Assembly (NCBI RefSeq): GCF_000764305.2
Contig: NW_025934886.1
Coordinates: forward strand, 188,953-252,952
DNA length: 64,000 bases
Direction: 5' to 3'
Origin: Hyalella azteca
Lineage: Eukaryota; Arthropoda; Malacostraca; Amphipoda; Hyalellidae
Positions within the stretch are counted from its first letter, which is position 1, and each line of letters starts with the position of its first letter. Under the pieces are notes generated by a model. The model ran no database searches, was not told the DNA's origin, and saw only the letters and a list, made by a program, of their open reading frames with translations. Made by a program: the position numbers and the translations under genes. This document shows, piece by piece, positions 23,101-33,385 of this stretch.

Positions 23101-24369
23101 AAACCCTCAAAGCCTATTGAAGACTTACAGAAACTCTCAAAGCCAATTGCAGACTTACAGAAACCCTCAAAGCCTATTGAAGACTTACAGAAAACCTCAA
23201 AGCCTATTGAACACTTACAGAAATCCTCAAAGCCTATTGAAGACTCACAGAAACCCTCAAAGCCTATTGAAGACTTACAGAAACCCTCAAAGCCTATTGC
23301 AGACGTACAGAAACCTTCAAAGCCTATTAAAGACTTACAGAAACCCTCAAAGCCTATTGAAGACTTACAGAAACCCTCAATGCCTTTTGCAGACTTACAA
23401 AAACTCTCAAAGCCTATTGCAGAGACACATAAACCCTCGGAGCCTTATAACGTAGTATGTTTATTCCCTTGTAACTTGAACTTTCTTATTCGTAAATTAA
23501 TGGTTTAAGCTTTTATATGAATGTGCAATTTGTTTCAAGAATATCGACACGGTCATTACAATACGGAATTCTGCTGTCACTGTAATCTTCAGAGACGTAA
23601 ACTCATTTCACTCCTAAATTTTTTGTTTCTGAACAGAAAACAATTAGCAAACGCTCTTAAATATGGATGGAACTTTGTAAGGATAGCAATGCACTTCTGC
23701 TCGCGTGTGGGTCATTCTGATTTAATTTGGTCCAGCATAAGAGCGTATCAGTGCTCAGTCCGCGCTCTGCTCGTGACGTGGGTACAAAAGTGTCGTTATT
23801 GGGACAATATGACGCATTAATTTTTCGCAGTGTATCTTCAAACAATTTTAAGTTTTCTCAAAGCGCAGTTCTTGTCGAACACAAAACTGTTGTATGATCG
23901 CATGACATTTTTAGCTACTAATTTTCCATTATTCGTGTTGTCTTTCGACCGATTTTTTATAGCATTTGAATGAATTTTCTGAATTTTACTCTATTTTCAG
24001 GTGACGCGAGAAATGATAAACAACGTTATGGAGCTCATCGGGATCCCAGTGGATGACCAAAAATCGAAATCTCCGTCCGAAACCAGACCACTGCACAGCC
24101 GCGATATGTGCTCACAACCATCAACCTCTTCTGATAAAAGAAGAACTTCTAGATGCCATCGTGGTCACGAGGAGAAGGAAAGTAAATCAGAATACCACCG
24201 TGAAAAGAGCTCATCTAGATCGAAAAGAAAAACCGCGAAAGACGATGATGAACGAAAAGATCACCGGCGGAATAAATATAAACATAACCCGTCTGATGAC
24301 TGCGACAGTCGCGATAGAAAATACGGCAGAGAAAGAAGTGCCAACAACGATCGATTCAACCGCAGATGA
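17148..24369 (+). CDS. SNRNP48: SNRNP48-like minor spliceosome (U11/U12 48K) protein, C-terminal exons
   Basis: Three exons keep frame: up to 17312 (CAG|GTTGGT), 18115-18234 (after TTCCTTACAG; GAG|GTAAGA) and 24001-24369 (after CTATTTTCAG; stop TGA). The product has the block LLFSREERKALYEYVLLHT, then QQQRDLKRRRQAYRTA and LTEVTREMINNVMELIG, then a lysine/arginine/serine-rich tail. That order and the RDxKRRRQxYR core match the C-terminal half of U11/U12-48K, which binds 5' splice sites of U12-type introns. The N-terminal CHHC zinc finger is absent, so earlier exons are missing; the first exon may really begin after CCAG at 17165-17168 rather than at the ATG at 17148. AATAAA lies at 24397-24402. 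The 5.8-kb second intron is full of repeats. Confidence 0.72.
17690..18134 (+). repeat. Three diverged tandem copies of a 170-190-bp segment covering an intron 3' end
   Basis: Copies near 17690-17790, 17880-17980 and 18050-18134 share, in order, AATAAGAA/AATAAGGA, a CACACTATTGCATA-like block, TTCAATGCATTTAATTTTC and a GTGACTGAAATCAA-like block. The last copy contains the used acceptor and the first codons of the exon at 18115. Confidence 0.6.
18340..18640 (+). mobile_element. Possible Tc1/mariner transposase remnant
   Basis: With frame changes, the plus strand shows QSDNAP followed about 40 codons later by LAQSPNLNIV. This resembles the QQDNAP and QSPDLNPIE landmarks of Tc1-type transposases, at about their usual spacing. 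The rest is too decayed to read and no terminal repeats were found. Confidence 0.35.
19320..21430 (-). mobile_element. Jockey-like LINE, decayed, interrupted by a SINE
   Basis: Minus-strand reverse transcriptase pieces. At 20093-20458 are TIDISKAFDAIPRFLLTDKI, GVRQGSVLSPTLFNLYMYDI and a catalytic box reading NADD instead of YADD. At 19490-19930 is the thumb and C-terminal part (YKQYIRSVLNYASPAWAP). The blocks are in different frames. A 302-bp SINE lies between 20811 and 21112. The 5' side fades out past 21180, where a 53-bp tandem duplication (GATGTAATTATTCACTAGTG at about 21185 and 21238) occurs. The element lies within an intron of the SNRNP48-like gene, antisense to it. Confidence 0.8.
20811..21112 (-). 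mobile_element. tRNA-derived SINE (family 2) with 12-bp target duplication
   Basis: The reverse complement shows an A box (TGGTGCAGTGGTGAG, about 21089-21103) and a B box (GGTTCGAGTCC, about 21051-21061). The tail is a short (AAC)n-like run at 20811-20820. The insertion is flanked by perfect 12-bp direct repeats TTTAGATGTTGT at 20799-20810 and 21113-21124. It has a different body from the SINE at 3061. Confidence 0.85.
21437..21757 (+). other. Open frame of unknown nature inside the intron
   Basis: An uninterrupted frame of about 106 codons ending ARVVGIFPLDI. It begins at GTG, not ATG, and no good acceptor or donor brackets it. It abuts the 5' side of the Jockey-like LINE but runs on the opposite strand. 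I do not recognise it. It may be a piece of another retroelement or chance. Confidence 0.2.
21895..23446 (+). repeat. 30-bp minisatellite, about 50 copies, with higher-order structure
   Basis: The unit is near ACAGAAACCCTCAAAGCCTA plus TTGCAGACTT. The left part is irregular, with units of varied length; from about 22640 the 30-bp phase is strict. Alternating TTGAAG and TTGCAG units give a 60-bp period in places, and a block beginning at 22681 recurs at 22921, giving a 240-bp (8-unit) higher-order repeat. Because 30 is divisible by three, one frame stays open for 290 codons (TYRNPQSLLQ repeats). It lies in an intron of the SNRNP48-like gene. Confidence 0.92.
23685..23835 (+). repeat. Dispersed repeat family R1, copy c (fullest plus copy)
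   Basis: Contains AGCAATGCACTTCTGCTCG, GTGTGGGTCATTCTGA, GCATAAGAGCGTATCAGTGC, TTATTGGGACAATATGACGC and TTTTTCGCAGTG in order. The minus-strand copies near 62785 and 63765 carry the same blocks reversed. Confidence 0.7.
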
Positions 24370-24396
24370 GAAACTGTGAACCTAGTAATAGCACAA

Positions 24397-24402
24397 AATA
24401 AA
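24397..24402 (+). terminator. Poly(A) signal AATAAA for the SNRNP48-like gene
   Basis: A canonical hexamer 28 bases after the stop codon; close, but the first one present. Confidence 0.5.
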
Positions 24403-24712
24403 ATATAAGATTGATTTGTTTTAGATTCGAAGATTTAAAAATCGTTACATTATATTCAGCGTAAGTCTTTCTACGGCTTTCGATGTGCAGTGTTCCTAAA
24501 TACATTCCAAATGAACTAATCTCATGATTTCTCGACATATTGCGCATTTTTTGGCTCTTCAGCTTATTTTTGTGGGGACGTATTCAGTTCTTTTGTACAG
24601 TATAATCTGAATCCAAACAATTAACTTGTGGAAAGTTACGATTCTACTAAATATGGGATTCCTGATGCCAAATGAGCGCTATAAAACAAAATTGATAATA
24701 TTTCCACAAATG

Positions 24713-24842
24713 CCCTGCCTACACAACTTAACCTCACAACTGCCCTGCCTACACAATTTAACCCCACAACTGCCCTGCCTACACAACTTAACCCCACAAC
24801 TGCCCTGCCTACACAACTTAACCCCACAACTGCCCTGCCAAA
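24713..24842 (+). repeat. 30-bp minisatellite, about 4.5 copies
   Basis: The unit is near CTGCCCTGCCTACACAACTT plus AACCCCACAA, with almost identical copies. It is unrelated in sequence to the larger 30-bp array upstream. Confidence 0.9.
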
Positions 24843-25518
24843 CAACTTAATCCACGCTGTGATGGCGGCTAAGGAACAATGCCTCTGGGAACGCTAAATC
24901 CCATAGGCCTTTTGACGAGCATAGATACGCGTCAGAAAACCTTTTTGAAGGGTATTTCTTATTACAAAAAAAAATTATCTACAAGCAATCAATCCATAAA
25001 TTAAAATGCCATTTAAAGATTTCCAAGCTAGCGATGGAATTCACACTGAAACGTGTGACCATCTCACTAGACACCGCCAGTTTTAATGTCAACGTTCACT
25101 GAATTCTTGTATAACACAACTAGGCGTGAAACTACACAGAAAAATATTCAGCTTGAAAATGTGTAAATGCGATTCGTTATATTATGTTAGAGCTCATTCT
25201 TTCTGCTTGATTCAAAATAATGCTGAAAATCATGGTGCCTTGCAGCTTATCCATCAACTTTGAGCCTGTCATCCATCTATCTCTTGCTATTAGAGGAATC
25301 TTGTGCAGGTTCTTGTATAGGAAAATATTATTAGAGAAAATTTGTTGTAAGTCGAAAAATGTATGTGAATATTTTGACTTGATCAATGTGAATTAAATGA
25401 AAGAGGAGATAGTAATAAAATTTAATAAAAAAATAAGACATTTATGCATAAATGTACTAAACATGAATACAGAACGTCGAAATAAAGTAAATAGACTGAA
25501 GGTTTTATCATATGACAC
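24843..25518. other. No gene seen
   Basis: Intergenic space between the convergent SNRNP48-like and cysteine-rich genes. AT-rich, with no recognised repeat. Confidence 0.45.
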
Positions 25519-26138
25519 ATAACACGTTGACTCCAAAGTGGTACATATGCGCATGGTTGAACTATATAAGGTTGACTCACGAGGTTTTCCGTCTTTCAGT
25601 TCAGCTTTCTTGTTACGTCACTGAGATCGAGAAACGTAAGCAATCCTGTCATTCCCATGACGGATTGGTCGACGAGTTTGATCGCATATCTGTGATTCGT
25701 TAATGCCTGTAACCGAAATCAGTGACGTCACAGGGGAACAACAAACTACATCCGCAAAAATGAGCTTCTCATGGGTCAACCTTATACTAGTTCAGCCATG
25801 CATATGCGTACCACGAAATGTAGTTCTCCAGGACGTAGTGGTACATAATTCAGGGTTGCCAGATGGCCTAAAAAACGGCCAAGTCCGCGAACAAAAAAGG
25901 CCTGTAAATCGATATATTAGTATATTTACAGGTTCCGGTGTGAAAATTCAATTTCTCGTTTTTAGGTGTAACCCTATCAGGAAGTAGTAGCTATCATAAA
26001 TTTTAGCCGACCAACGCTATTGAAAAAATTAAATCGCGGACTTTTGTCCGGGAAGAAAAGACCGTCTGGCAACCCTGTTTTATAACACTAAAAATGAAAT
26101 AATAGTTCAAGATGAAGCAATTGGAGTCAACGTGTTAA
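25519..26138. mobile_element. Miniature element with TTAA-type ends (piggyBac-like)
   Basis: The inverted ends TAACACGTTGACTCCAA (25520-25536) and TTGGAGTCAACGTGTTA (26121-26137) match perfectly over 17 bases. The right end abuts TTAA and the left abuts ATAA, a decayed TTAA, which suits piggyBac-type insertion. The interior has no transposase and contains a second inverted-repeat element at 25851-26077. Confidence 0.65.
25851..26077. mobile_element. hAT-like miniature element nested in the TTAA element
   Basis: Begins CAGGGTTGCCAGATGG and ends CCGTCTGGCAACCCTG, imperfect inverted repeats of 16 bases of the type seen in hAT elements. About 227 bp, non-coding. No convincing 8-bp target duplication, so the superfamily is tentative. 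Confidence 0.6.
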
Positions 26139-27054
26139 AGTGCGTCAGGTCACTGTTGAAACACATAACCCGGTTCACATTTAGCCCAAATTTCTATCGT
26201 GACTTCATAGAAGCAGGGTACACAAAAGGCGAAAATTATTTTGGATCTAATATGTAAATAGTTTTATACAAAAGTAAGATGTATATATTAAACCTGTTTT
26301 ATCAGGATTTAAATTTTAAATTTTATTTAAACCTGTTTTTACATTAAATGGAGTTCACTATATACACACAATTCTTTCAACATTTTTTAACTATTTCTAA
26401 AATTGGTCAAAGATACAAATTTGTACAGAGTCTAAGCCACAAACGTATTTTCTGGTGAAATATAAGCAATATAAAACCAATTGAAGAAAAATACCAAGAA
26501 TATTTTTGAATGAACATTATTTAGACTAATTCGAGTATCACGGACGCTCTACTCTTTTTAAATATCTTGTATAAATGCAAGGAATAGGGTAACAGCCACT
26601 TCACACGCGACAATTTCGAATGACGTTGACAAATATTAATCGCAGCATCACATTCTCAGTCTGTTTTAAAAGAAGCAATGGCAAGAAAACTTGTTAATCA
26701 TTATTGGGGCAGGAAGCAAGAGCATCTTCATCAGATGATCTTGCAATTTTTGGAACGCAATTACTCCTAGGATGTTATAATATTGTTTTCACACCAATTG
26801 AACGAAAAACCAAATTTAAAGCGTTTTTGTAAGAACGAAAATAATCATAAGAAGAGTAAAGCTGCATTTAAATATACGAGTTCCTCTCATAAAAATAATC
26901 GAATAATGAGTTATGGTTGAGGCGCGTATGGCAATGCGTTCAGCTGTGGAATCAACCCATTCCACATGTAATCGATATATTTCACATTGAAAAATTATTA
27001 TTAACTATATTGCTGCATTTGTACAGAAACTCGTTCGGTCCGACTAGCTTCAGT
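26139..27054. other. No gene seen
   Basis: AT-rich intergenic DNA downstream of the minus-strand cysteine-rich gene. Confidence 0.45.
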
Positions 27055-27060
27055 TTTATT
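27055..27060 (-). terminator. Poly(A) signal AATAAA (minus strand)
   Basis: TTTATT on the plus strand, 24 bases beyond the stop codon of the minus-strand gene. Confidence 0.55.
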
Positions 27061-27083
27061 TACATTACTTTTTTCTTTTTGGC

Positions 27084-30000
27084 TTATTTCATGCAAGGGA
27101 AAGGAAACTGTGGTAAAGTATTTTTGACTCCGTTATTAAAATATTCTTTAGATACAATTTTATAAGTTGATCCTAACAGGCGGGTCAGGCTTCTATAAGC
27201 CAAACAATGGTCTCTAGTTTTTATAACTTTTTCACTGAATCTCAAAGAGATCCAGCAGTGAGAACCTACACGAATTTGTGGGTCAGCCAATGTAATAAAT
27301 TTCTGAGAACAACTTGAATCGCACAGTCTGCAATTTTGTTGAGAGTCTGAATCAACTGCGAGTATGTTTGCTGTGGTCAGGTTCTTGTGACAGGTTGTAC
27401 AGAAAGCTTTATCATCCAACGGGATGCAATCGTATGGAGAAAAAACCGCTTTACATAACTTGCATCGAGTTCGAAGATCCTGCAAAAAAATTAACAAATA
27501 TTTCCCTTTGCAGTGAAAACCAAATGATGCAGAACATGAATAGCTTGAAACTCACTCGTTGCCAATTATTCTCAGAATTTCAATACTAAATCGTAAAGCT
27601 TCGTGTTCACGAACTTTCATAGAAGAACCTTTCTACAAGCATTAGTTTATAAATAGCCATTGAATGAAGTATTATAACTCTATCCCATAGAATAAACCAG
27701 TAACGTTGCGAAAATTTGTTCAGTGTAGTTGCTATAAGTGTGTTTTGCAAATACAGATGTGAAAATACTGAAAATTTTTACACTGCGCTGTAACGAAATT
27801 TTTTATCAATGTTAAGCACCAACCTACTTTAAAAGCTAAATTCCAGTCTACATAAAAAACTATAACGAATAAGCCACCTGCTGCTAATTAATTTTAACCA
27901 ACTTCATAATCAAAAACAAAGCGTGCCATACGTATAGATATTACCTAAACTTATCTGCCCCGTAGTTGGTAGGTTTCTTACTCACCTGAGTTACTTTCTT
28001 GCACCCTATGGGGATGATCTCTGCCATCTTCATCCATGCGGCCGCACAGCTTTGGGGACTACGCTGGTCGAAGTGCTGGTCCATGCAACCTGCTGCAACG
28101 CTTTCACAGCAGAATATGCAAAAGGGCGAAACTCCATATGCTTTCATAGCACAACAATTTAAATGATGAGCCACTTTGTACAGATGTTCACAATAAACTT
28201 CAAATTTTTTAGAACATAGTTTGCAAACCAAGGTTGATGCGACTTGTACCTGAAAAACAACCGATCAATTATGACGAATAATAACTCCCCAGTAATGTTA
28301 TCTACCATCTATTTCTATAAAATCTATAAAAATATATATAAAATTTCATGTTGCAATATTGGGAATGGGGAAAGTGTTGAAATGGAAAAATATATTGCAT
28401 TAATTGGAAACTGCAAATCACATTTTCACCTTAGTTACGGAATAATACCCAAGCACAAAAACTACCAATACATCAAAATGATTGCGGAACTTTACCTTGA
28501 GACCGTCTGAGAATTCTTGCCTCAATTCAAGTCTGCAAACCAATACCTGTTTCAGAATATTATCAACAGATTTTTGGGTAAACTTTCTGAGGGGTAAGAG
28601 ATGCTGGACGATCGCCGTCATATTACCCACCGTGTATGGTACCCTAGAAGGAGATCTGGTTGAATAATCAATCATGCTTCCATAACATGATGAATGTAAT
28701 GCAAGTCAGAGATAAGCTATCAATAGAGAGAGCCAAGGTATTATTTATTGATAAACTTATAAATCATCTATGAATTTGATTAAATTATTTGAAATTTATT
28801 GGACAGAGATGAGCTCTCAGTTCACCGACTGATGAACACCAGTATAACCAGAAAAAAACTTCAATGAAGTCAACATCAAACTCAGATCATGGGTTTTTAC
28901 AAATTTCACTAACTGAAAATATTGTAGTCTTCAATTTTAGTAAAGAATATACAATATGATGATACAATATGATATACTTGTAAAAATGTCGAATAATATA
29001 GCAAATTAGCATTATAGCAAGTACTACTAAGTATGCATACATGTTAAATATAAAAGACCAAGAGATTTATGTAAATATTTAAGGCAAATACTCACTCAAA
29101 ATCACAATGTTGACAGATATATTTAGCATCATTATCCAGCAATTTAGCTGGCTCTTCTGCCTTTAGAATTGGAGTTCTTTTATCCATCATCAATGTTGTG
29201 ATATCTTCTGCAATAGCTTCAGATGGAGTCCTTGAACCGAGCTGTTCCCAAGAACTGAGTGGCAAATAAGAATAATCCCCTGTTTTACAATCCTTCAGAT
29301 CTTGGTAATCGAATTCCAGGAGTGAAGTATTGTCAGTATTATTGTGTAGGGTGTCATAGGAAAGAGATAATTCTTCATCTGCATCACAATGTGTGATTGG
29401 GTCGAATCCAAGAAATGCAGAAGGATGTGGGAGCTCAGCAAACATGTCAAATTCATTGCTTGATTCAAAATCTTGGCAATTGTCCAACAGAGGCGAGATG
29501 TATTCTTCATGATACTTAACTCTGTCATGGAATGCTGTGACTGCAGATTGGCTAGAGATCTTCAGGATATCATCAGCACTGTCAGCATTGTCCAACCCAT
29601 CACACCAATTCCCACAATTGTTAGTTAGAATGTCATCATCTTCTTCGAAACTTGACAATGTCTCCTTGTCAAATTTCTTTGTTTTAAAATTTATTAAACT
29701 GCTTTTTTCTCTTAAATCATTTACTTGCAATCCAATTCCTGGTAAAATATTCTTATAAATTTTATCATTTTTCTCAATGTATTCAAGAGCTTGTTTGCAC
29801 CTTCTGATCACTTTTCTGCTTCTCTTGTCTGACTGCTCATCAGCAAATGTGCTCAGCTCATTCAGAGTTTTTTTGATCTTTAAGACCAAGTCTGATATTG
29901 ATGTAGCAGTTGATCCTTCAGTGGCTGTTAGAGTTGGATCCACATAATCAGAAGTAATAGAATCTTGTCCAATGGTAGGGACATGATGAGCTGGAGAGTC

Positions 30001-30180
30001 TTTACCTATGGTAAGAGGACCATCAATAGAAGTGGAATCCACCACTCCAAAAGATTCGTTTTTACTTTCATCTCCTTCCTCTTCCAATACTATTCTCCCA
30101 CTCAAATCTCCGAAAATTCCAATATCACACAATGAGACATAACAGTCTTTAATTACAATCATGCTGGACTGTTCTTCCAT
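27084..30180 (-). CDS. Unrecognised cysteine-rich, probably zinc-binding protein (four exons)
   Basis: Four minus-strand exons keep frame: 30180-29096 (ends GA|GTGAGT), 28655-28496 (after CAACCAG; AAG|GTAAAG), 28249-27986 (after TTTTTCAG; CAG|GTGAGT) and 27479-27084 (after TTTTTGCAG; stop). They sum to 1905 nt, 634 residues. The first exon is acidic, with low-complexity D/E/S stretches. The rest is cysteine-rich: CQHC at the exon 1/2 boundary, VCKLCSKKF with downstream histidines, FCIFCCES with CMDQHFDQRSPQSC, then CKLCKAVF with FCTTC and CRLCDSSC. This suggests several zinc-binding modules, but none fits a standard C2H2 finger, RING or LIM that I can name. The frame is open a little upstream of ATG 30180 (to about 30255), so the start is provisional. 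Confidence 0.7.
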
Positions 30181-30255
30181 CTCTATTACAGCAGCATCAG
30201 GATGCTTTCTTGTCAAGAATATGGGCGAGTCTTGGATATTTATCTTGATTGCAAA

Positions 30256-30907
30256 AACGCTACATCAGCTAGATTTCTATTAAACTCAAGTTATAGTTCA
30301 TTGATTCTAGGCATGTTAGTTTTAGTTTGATGTCATAACAGTGATCCTGAAAACAAAAAATGCATGATCAAATTAATAAAAATGTATCATTAAAGGATTT
30401 TTTTGTAAGTTCAATAATGAGCAGCAAAATTTCAATTTAATTTGTTATTGATCCAATCAATGTCAACTCAAAACAGAAATTTTAGACATTTACATTGATA
30501 CTTGTGAGCAATAAATAACACTAGAAATTGGGATAATCTTGGGTCACAATTTGTCTTTGAATGCATGATAGATTTAGAGCATTTCAACCAAAAATAAAAT
30601 TATTGTGTGATTACCATTACAGCTGGTGTGTGAAGGGTTGAACTTAATACTCAGGCAATATCCACTGCATTAAAGCATCATATTAAATTAAATTGCATAA
30701 AGTTTGCTCCAATAAGTAGGATCTGCAAGGCAGTTTTGCCATGCCTGCTTGAAGGATAAGAGAGACTAAGTTCAAGTAAAACTTCATCATAGCAAAGAAA
30801 TCGTTTATGAATAAACAAAGCCAAATAATTATCCACTCAAGACAGGAATCTATTCCAGTTTGGGAGTGTCCACACATACCAGTGAAATTCACTGTCAATG
30901 CGTTAGT
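30256..30907. other. 5' flank of the cysteine-rich gene, nothing assigned
   Basis: AT-rich sequence. A non-coding first exon could lie here but no signal decides it. Confidence 0.4.
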
Positions 30908-31070
30908 GTTTTTAGTGCATTTTCTCATTTATAGAAAAAATGCACTATTGTGCTCGCCATGTCCATCTGTCTGTCTGTCCGTCCATCCGCGACCTCAAGT
31001 TTTCATTGACAAGAAAATGCGCTCTCTGTCACTCACTGCAGTGAGTACTGAGTTATATATTTTTCCTTTT
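30908..31070 (+). repeat. Dispersed repeat family R2, copy a
   Basis: Starts with a hairpin (AGTGCATTTTCT ... AGAAAAAATGCACT), then TTGTGCTCGCCATGTCCATC, a (CTGT/CCGT)n run and AAGAAAATGCGCTCTCTGTC with ACTGCAGTGAGTACTGAGTT. Other copies are at 39602-39840 and 41700-41880. Confidence 0.8.
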
Positions 31071-33185
31071 TAAGTAATGACTTTAGCTGACAGTCTATAC
31101 ATTCCTTAGGCCAATGATATATTTATTACTTGTTGGGTATGGAAATTATCCAGGTTTATGTAATCCAGGGCATCTGAATTTTGAATGAATGCAAAGGTTT
31201 ACATAGAATGATCACCATCAGTCAGTGATATGTATATTACTTAGATATTTATTGAAAACAATTGTAACAAACTAACTTTTCATAATAATATATATTTTTC
31301 ATCAGAGTAGATTAGTGTGTATTTTTGCATATTATTGTTGTATTGTATTGTGTTATTGCATACATATTATTGATTGGTGTATTATATTAGTAATGCTTTA
31401 ATTAGGAGGATAAGTTACTTTACTCAGTTCTCAGTTTACTACTTTATAATTAATCCTCTATATTTTTTGATGAGGAGTTACCAGTGTTCAGGTATAAGTT
31501 CTCAACTTTCCAGCAGCTCTCACTTTCTTTCAGAGCTTGCTTTTAACAAGCATCTCTTATTAAATGTCAATAAATGAGATTTTTCTTGACTTTAAAATAT
31601 TTTGCATTTAGTTCTTTGGACTCCTACAGTTTTTGCTGATATACACCCTTTTTTATTATTGAATGTAAAACACTCTAATATACCCATTTCACAAAAATTG
31701 GCAATACAAAAATACTAGGCCTCTAAATTGTTAGCTTGTCCACATAGACATGACCATTTCAACTTGACTCATTTTTCATTGAACATGTGAAAACCACAAT
31801 TTATTACTCTCAAAATAAATTCTATTTGATTATAGAAAAATATGTAAAGTTTCAATGATGTTTAATGGCCTTTTTATTTCATTTGAATTTTTCTAATTTC
31901 TCCTTGAAAACTCCCATGAATTTGAGATAAAAAAAATTAAAATGTCTGTTAGGGTGGTTTTTCTTCCAAATGTTCTTAAACTACACTTTACCTTGATATA
32001 CCTACCTTACTGAATACAGTTTTTTATAGTTGCTGAGAGAGCAGGAAATTGGAAAGTTGAAAGAAGAAAAATGTATGGTAGGTGAACTAGCCAATTATTT
32101 GCCTATCAAGTTCATCACTTTTGCTGTTTTCACAATTTGCTCACATACATATAGGTCAATACTCGAATTATCCAAGTTTCAGAAAAAAGAATTGAAATGT
32201 TAGTAAGGTTAGTCATTAACTACTCAGTGTAGGTGTGGAATAACTTTCTTTTCTTTCAATTAATCATTCAGCTATATATATGCAAATCAAGAGGATAACT
32301 TATCATCAAGAAAGTATTGATTGTAGCAAGTATCTGATATATTACAGAACCTTAATGTGGCTCTGATTTTCGTTTAACACAAATGTTATTTTTGTTGAGT
32401 ATTTCATTAATTTACAGGGTATACTATAATGGAATTTCAAGGATTTCATGGTTGATTTTGAAGTGACTCAAAGAATTAATAATATGAATTTGTATTTGTC
32501 AATAAAAATCTTTGTAGCATTTTTGGGACTTGAGGAGAAGTAAGCAAGCTTATTCTGATAACTGACATCATGGAAGGATGTTAACTGCTGTACACTCAAC
32601 TCATATGCATATAAGTACATGTCAGACACCTGAGTAATATCAACTTGCTCAAAGCCATTCAATTCTAAGCTAATAAAACCTGTTTTGGTTAAATAATGAA
32701 TGCTACGAATTGAATTTTGATTGCTTAAATGCTGTAATTATGAGAAATATTTACCAAATCTTTTTCCCAATCCCCTATAATTTTGAATATTTTAAATTAT
32801 ATTTGTTACAATCAATCACATTTTTTCCCCTTAAAAACAATATTCAGTGAATAGACAGTAGAAATAATGCATGAAATAACTTCATTTACTCAATTACTGC
32901 ACCAATGCTCACTTATGCAGTGGTTTATCCAAAGTGGTTTTAACCATCATACATATACACACTTGCAAAAAAAGTATAATAAAAAAAATTATTGACATTC
33001 AAATCTACACAATAGTATTATATGGCTGCTTTTTTAAATTGTTATTTCTGACTAGTGTTTCAACTTTCAACAATCAAGGGGTAACTATGTTGGTTTGAAG
33101 CTCAATGTTGCAATGTCAAGGATAATGTTGCAAGTTCAAAAATGTAAATTTTGCAAGACATGATTAAAGATTTTCCAATAAGGTT
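31071..33185. other. No gene seen
   Basis: AT-rich DNA with no spliced-exon candidates or tandem repeats I could support. Confidence 0.45.
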
Positions 33186-33385
33186 GTCTTAATATCTGTT
33201 GTTGCTCTTCCTCGAGTTCATTTTTAAGTAGGATAGTAGACTAGCAAGTATCTTCAAACTATCTTAAAAACAAGCATCATCATACATAAGAAATTTAATA
33301 AAATATTGGGCATTTGAGGAAATTAAAAATGAACTGATTCTAAATATTCTATGTTTTGCCAATATGAAATGAAGATTATTCAAAA
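33186..33385 (+). repeat. Dispersed repeat family R3, copy a
   Basis: Shares CTCGAGTTCATTTTTAAGTAGG, CATACATAAGAAATTTAATAAA and AAATTAAAAATGAACTGATTC with 49885-50080 (same strand) and 43735-43905 (opposite strand). Confidence 0.6.

Noticed and set aside
21895..23446. CRISPR-like array
   Set aside because: Units are contiguous and similar along their whole length, with no unique spacers. The setting is a eukaryotic intron with no cas genes.
22395..23455. Open frame of up to 290 codons of TYRNPQSLLQ repeats as a protein gene
   Set aside because: It is produced by a 30-bp minisatellite whose period is divisible by three. It starts and ends with the array and lies in an intron; no flanking exon signals.
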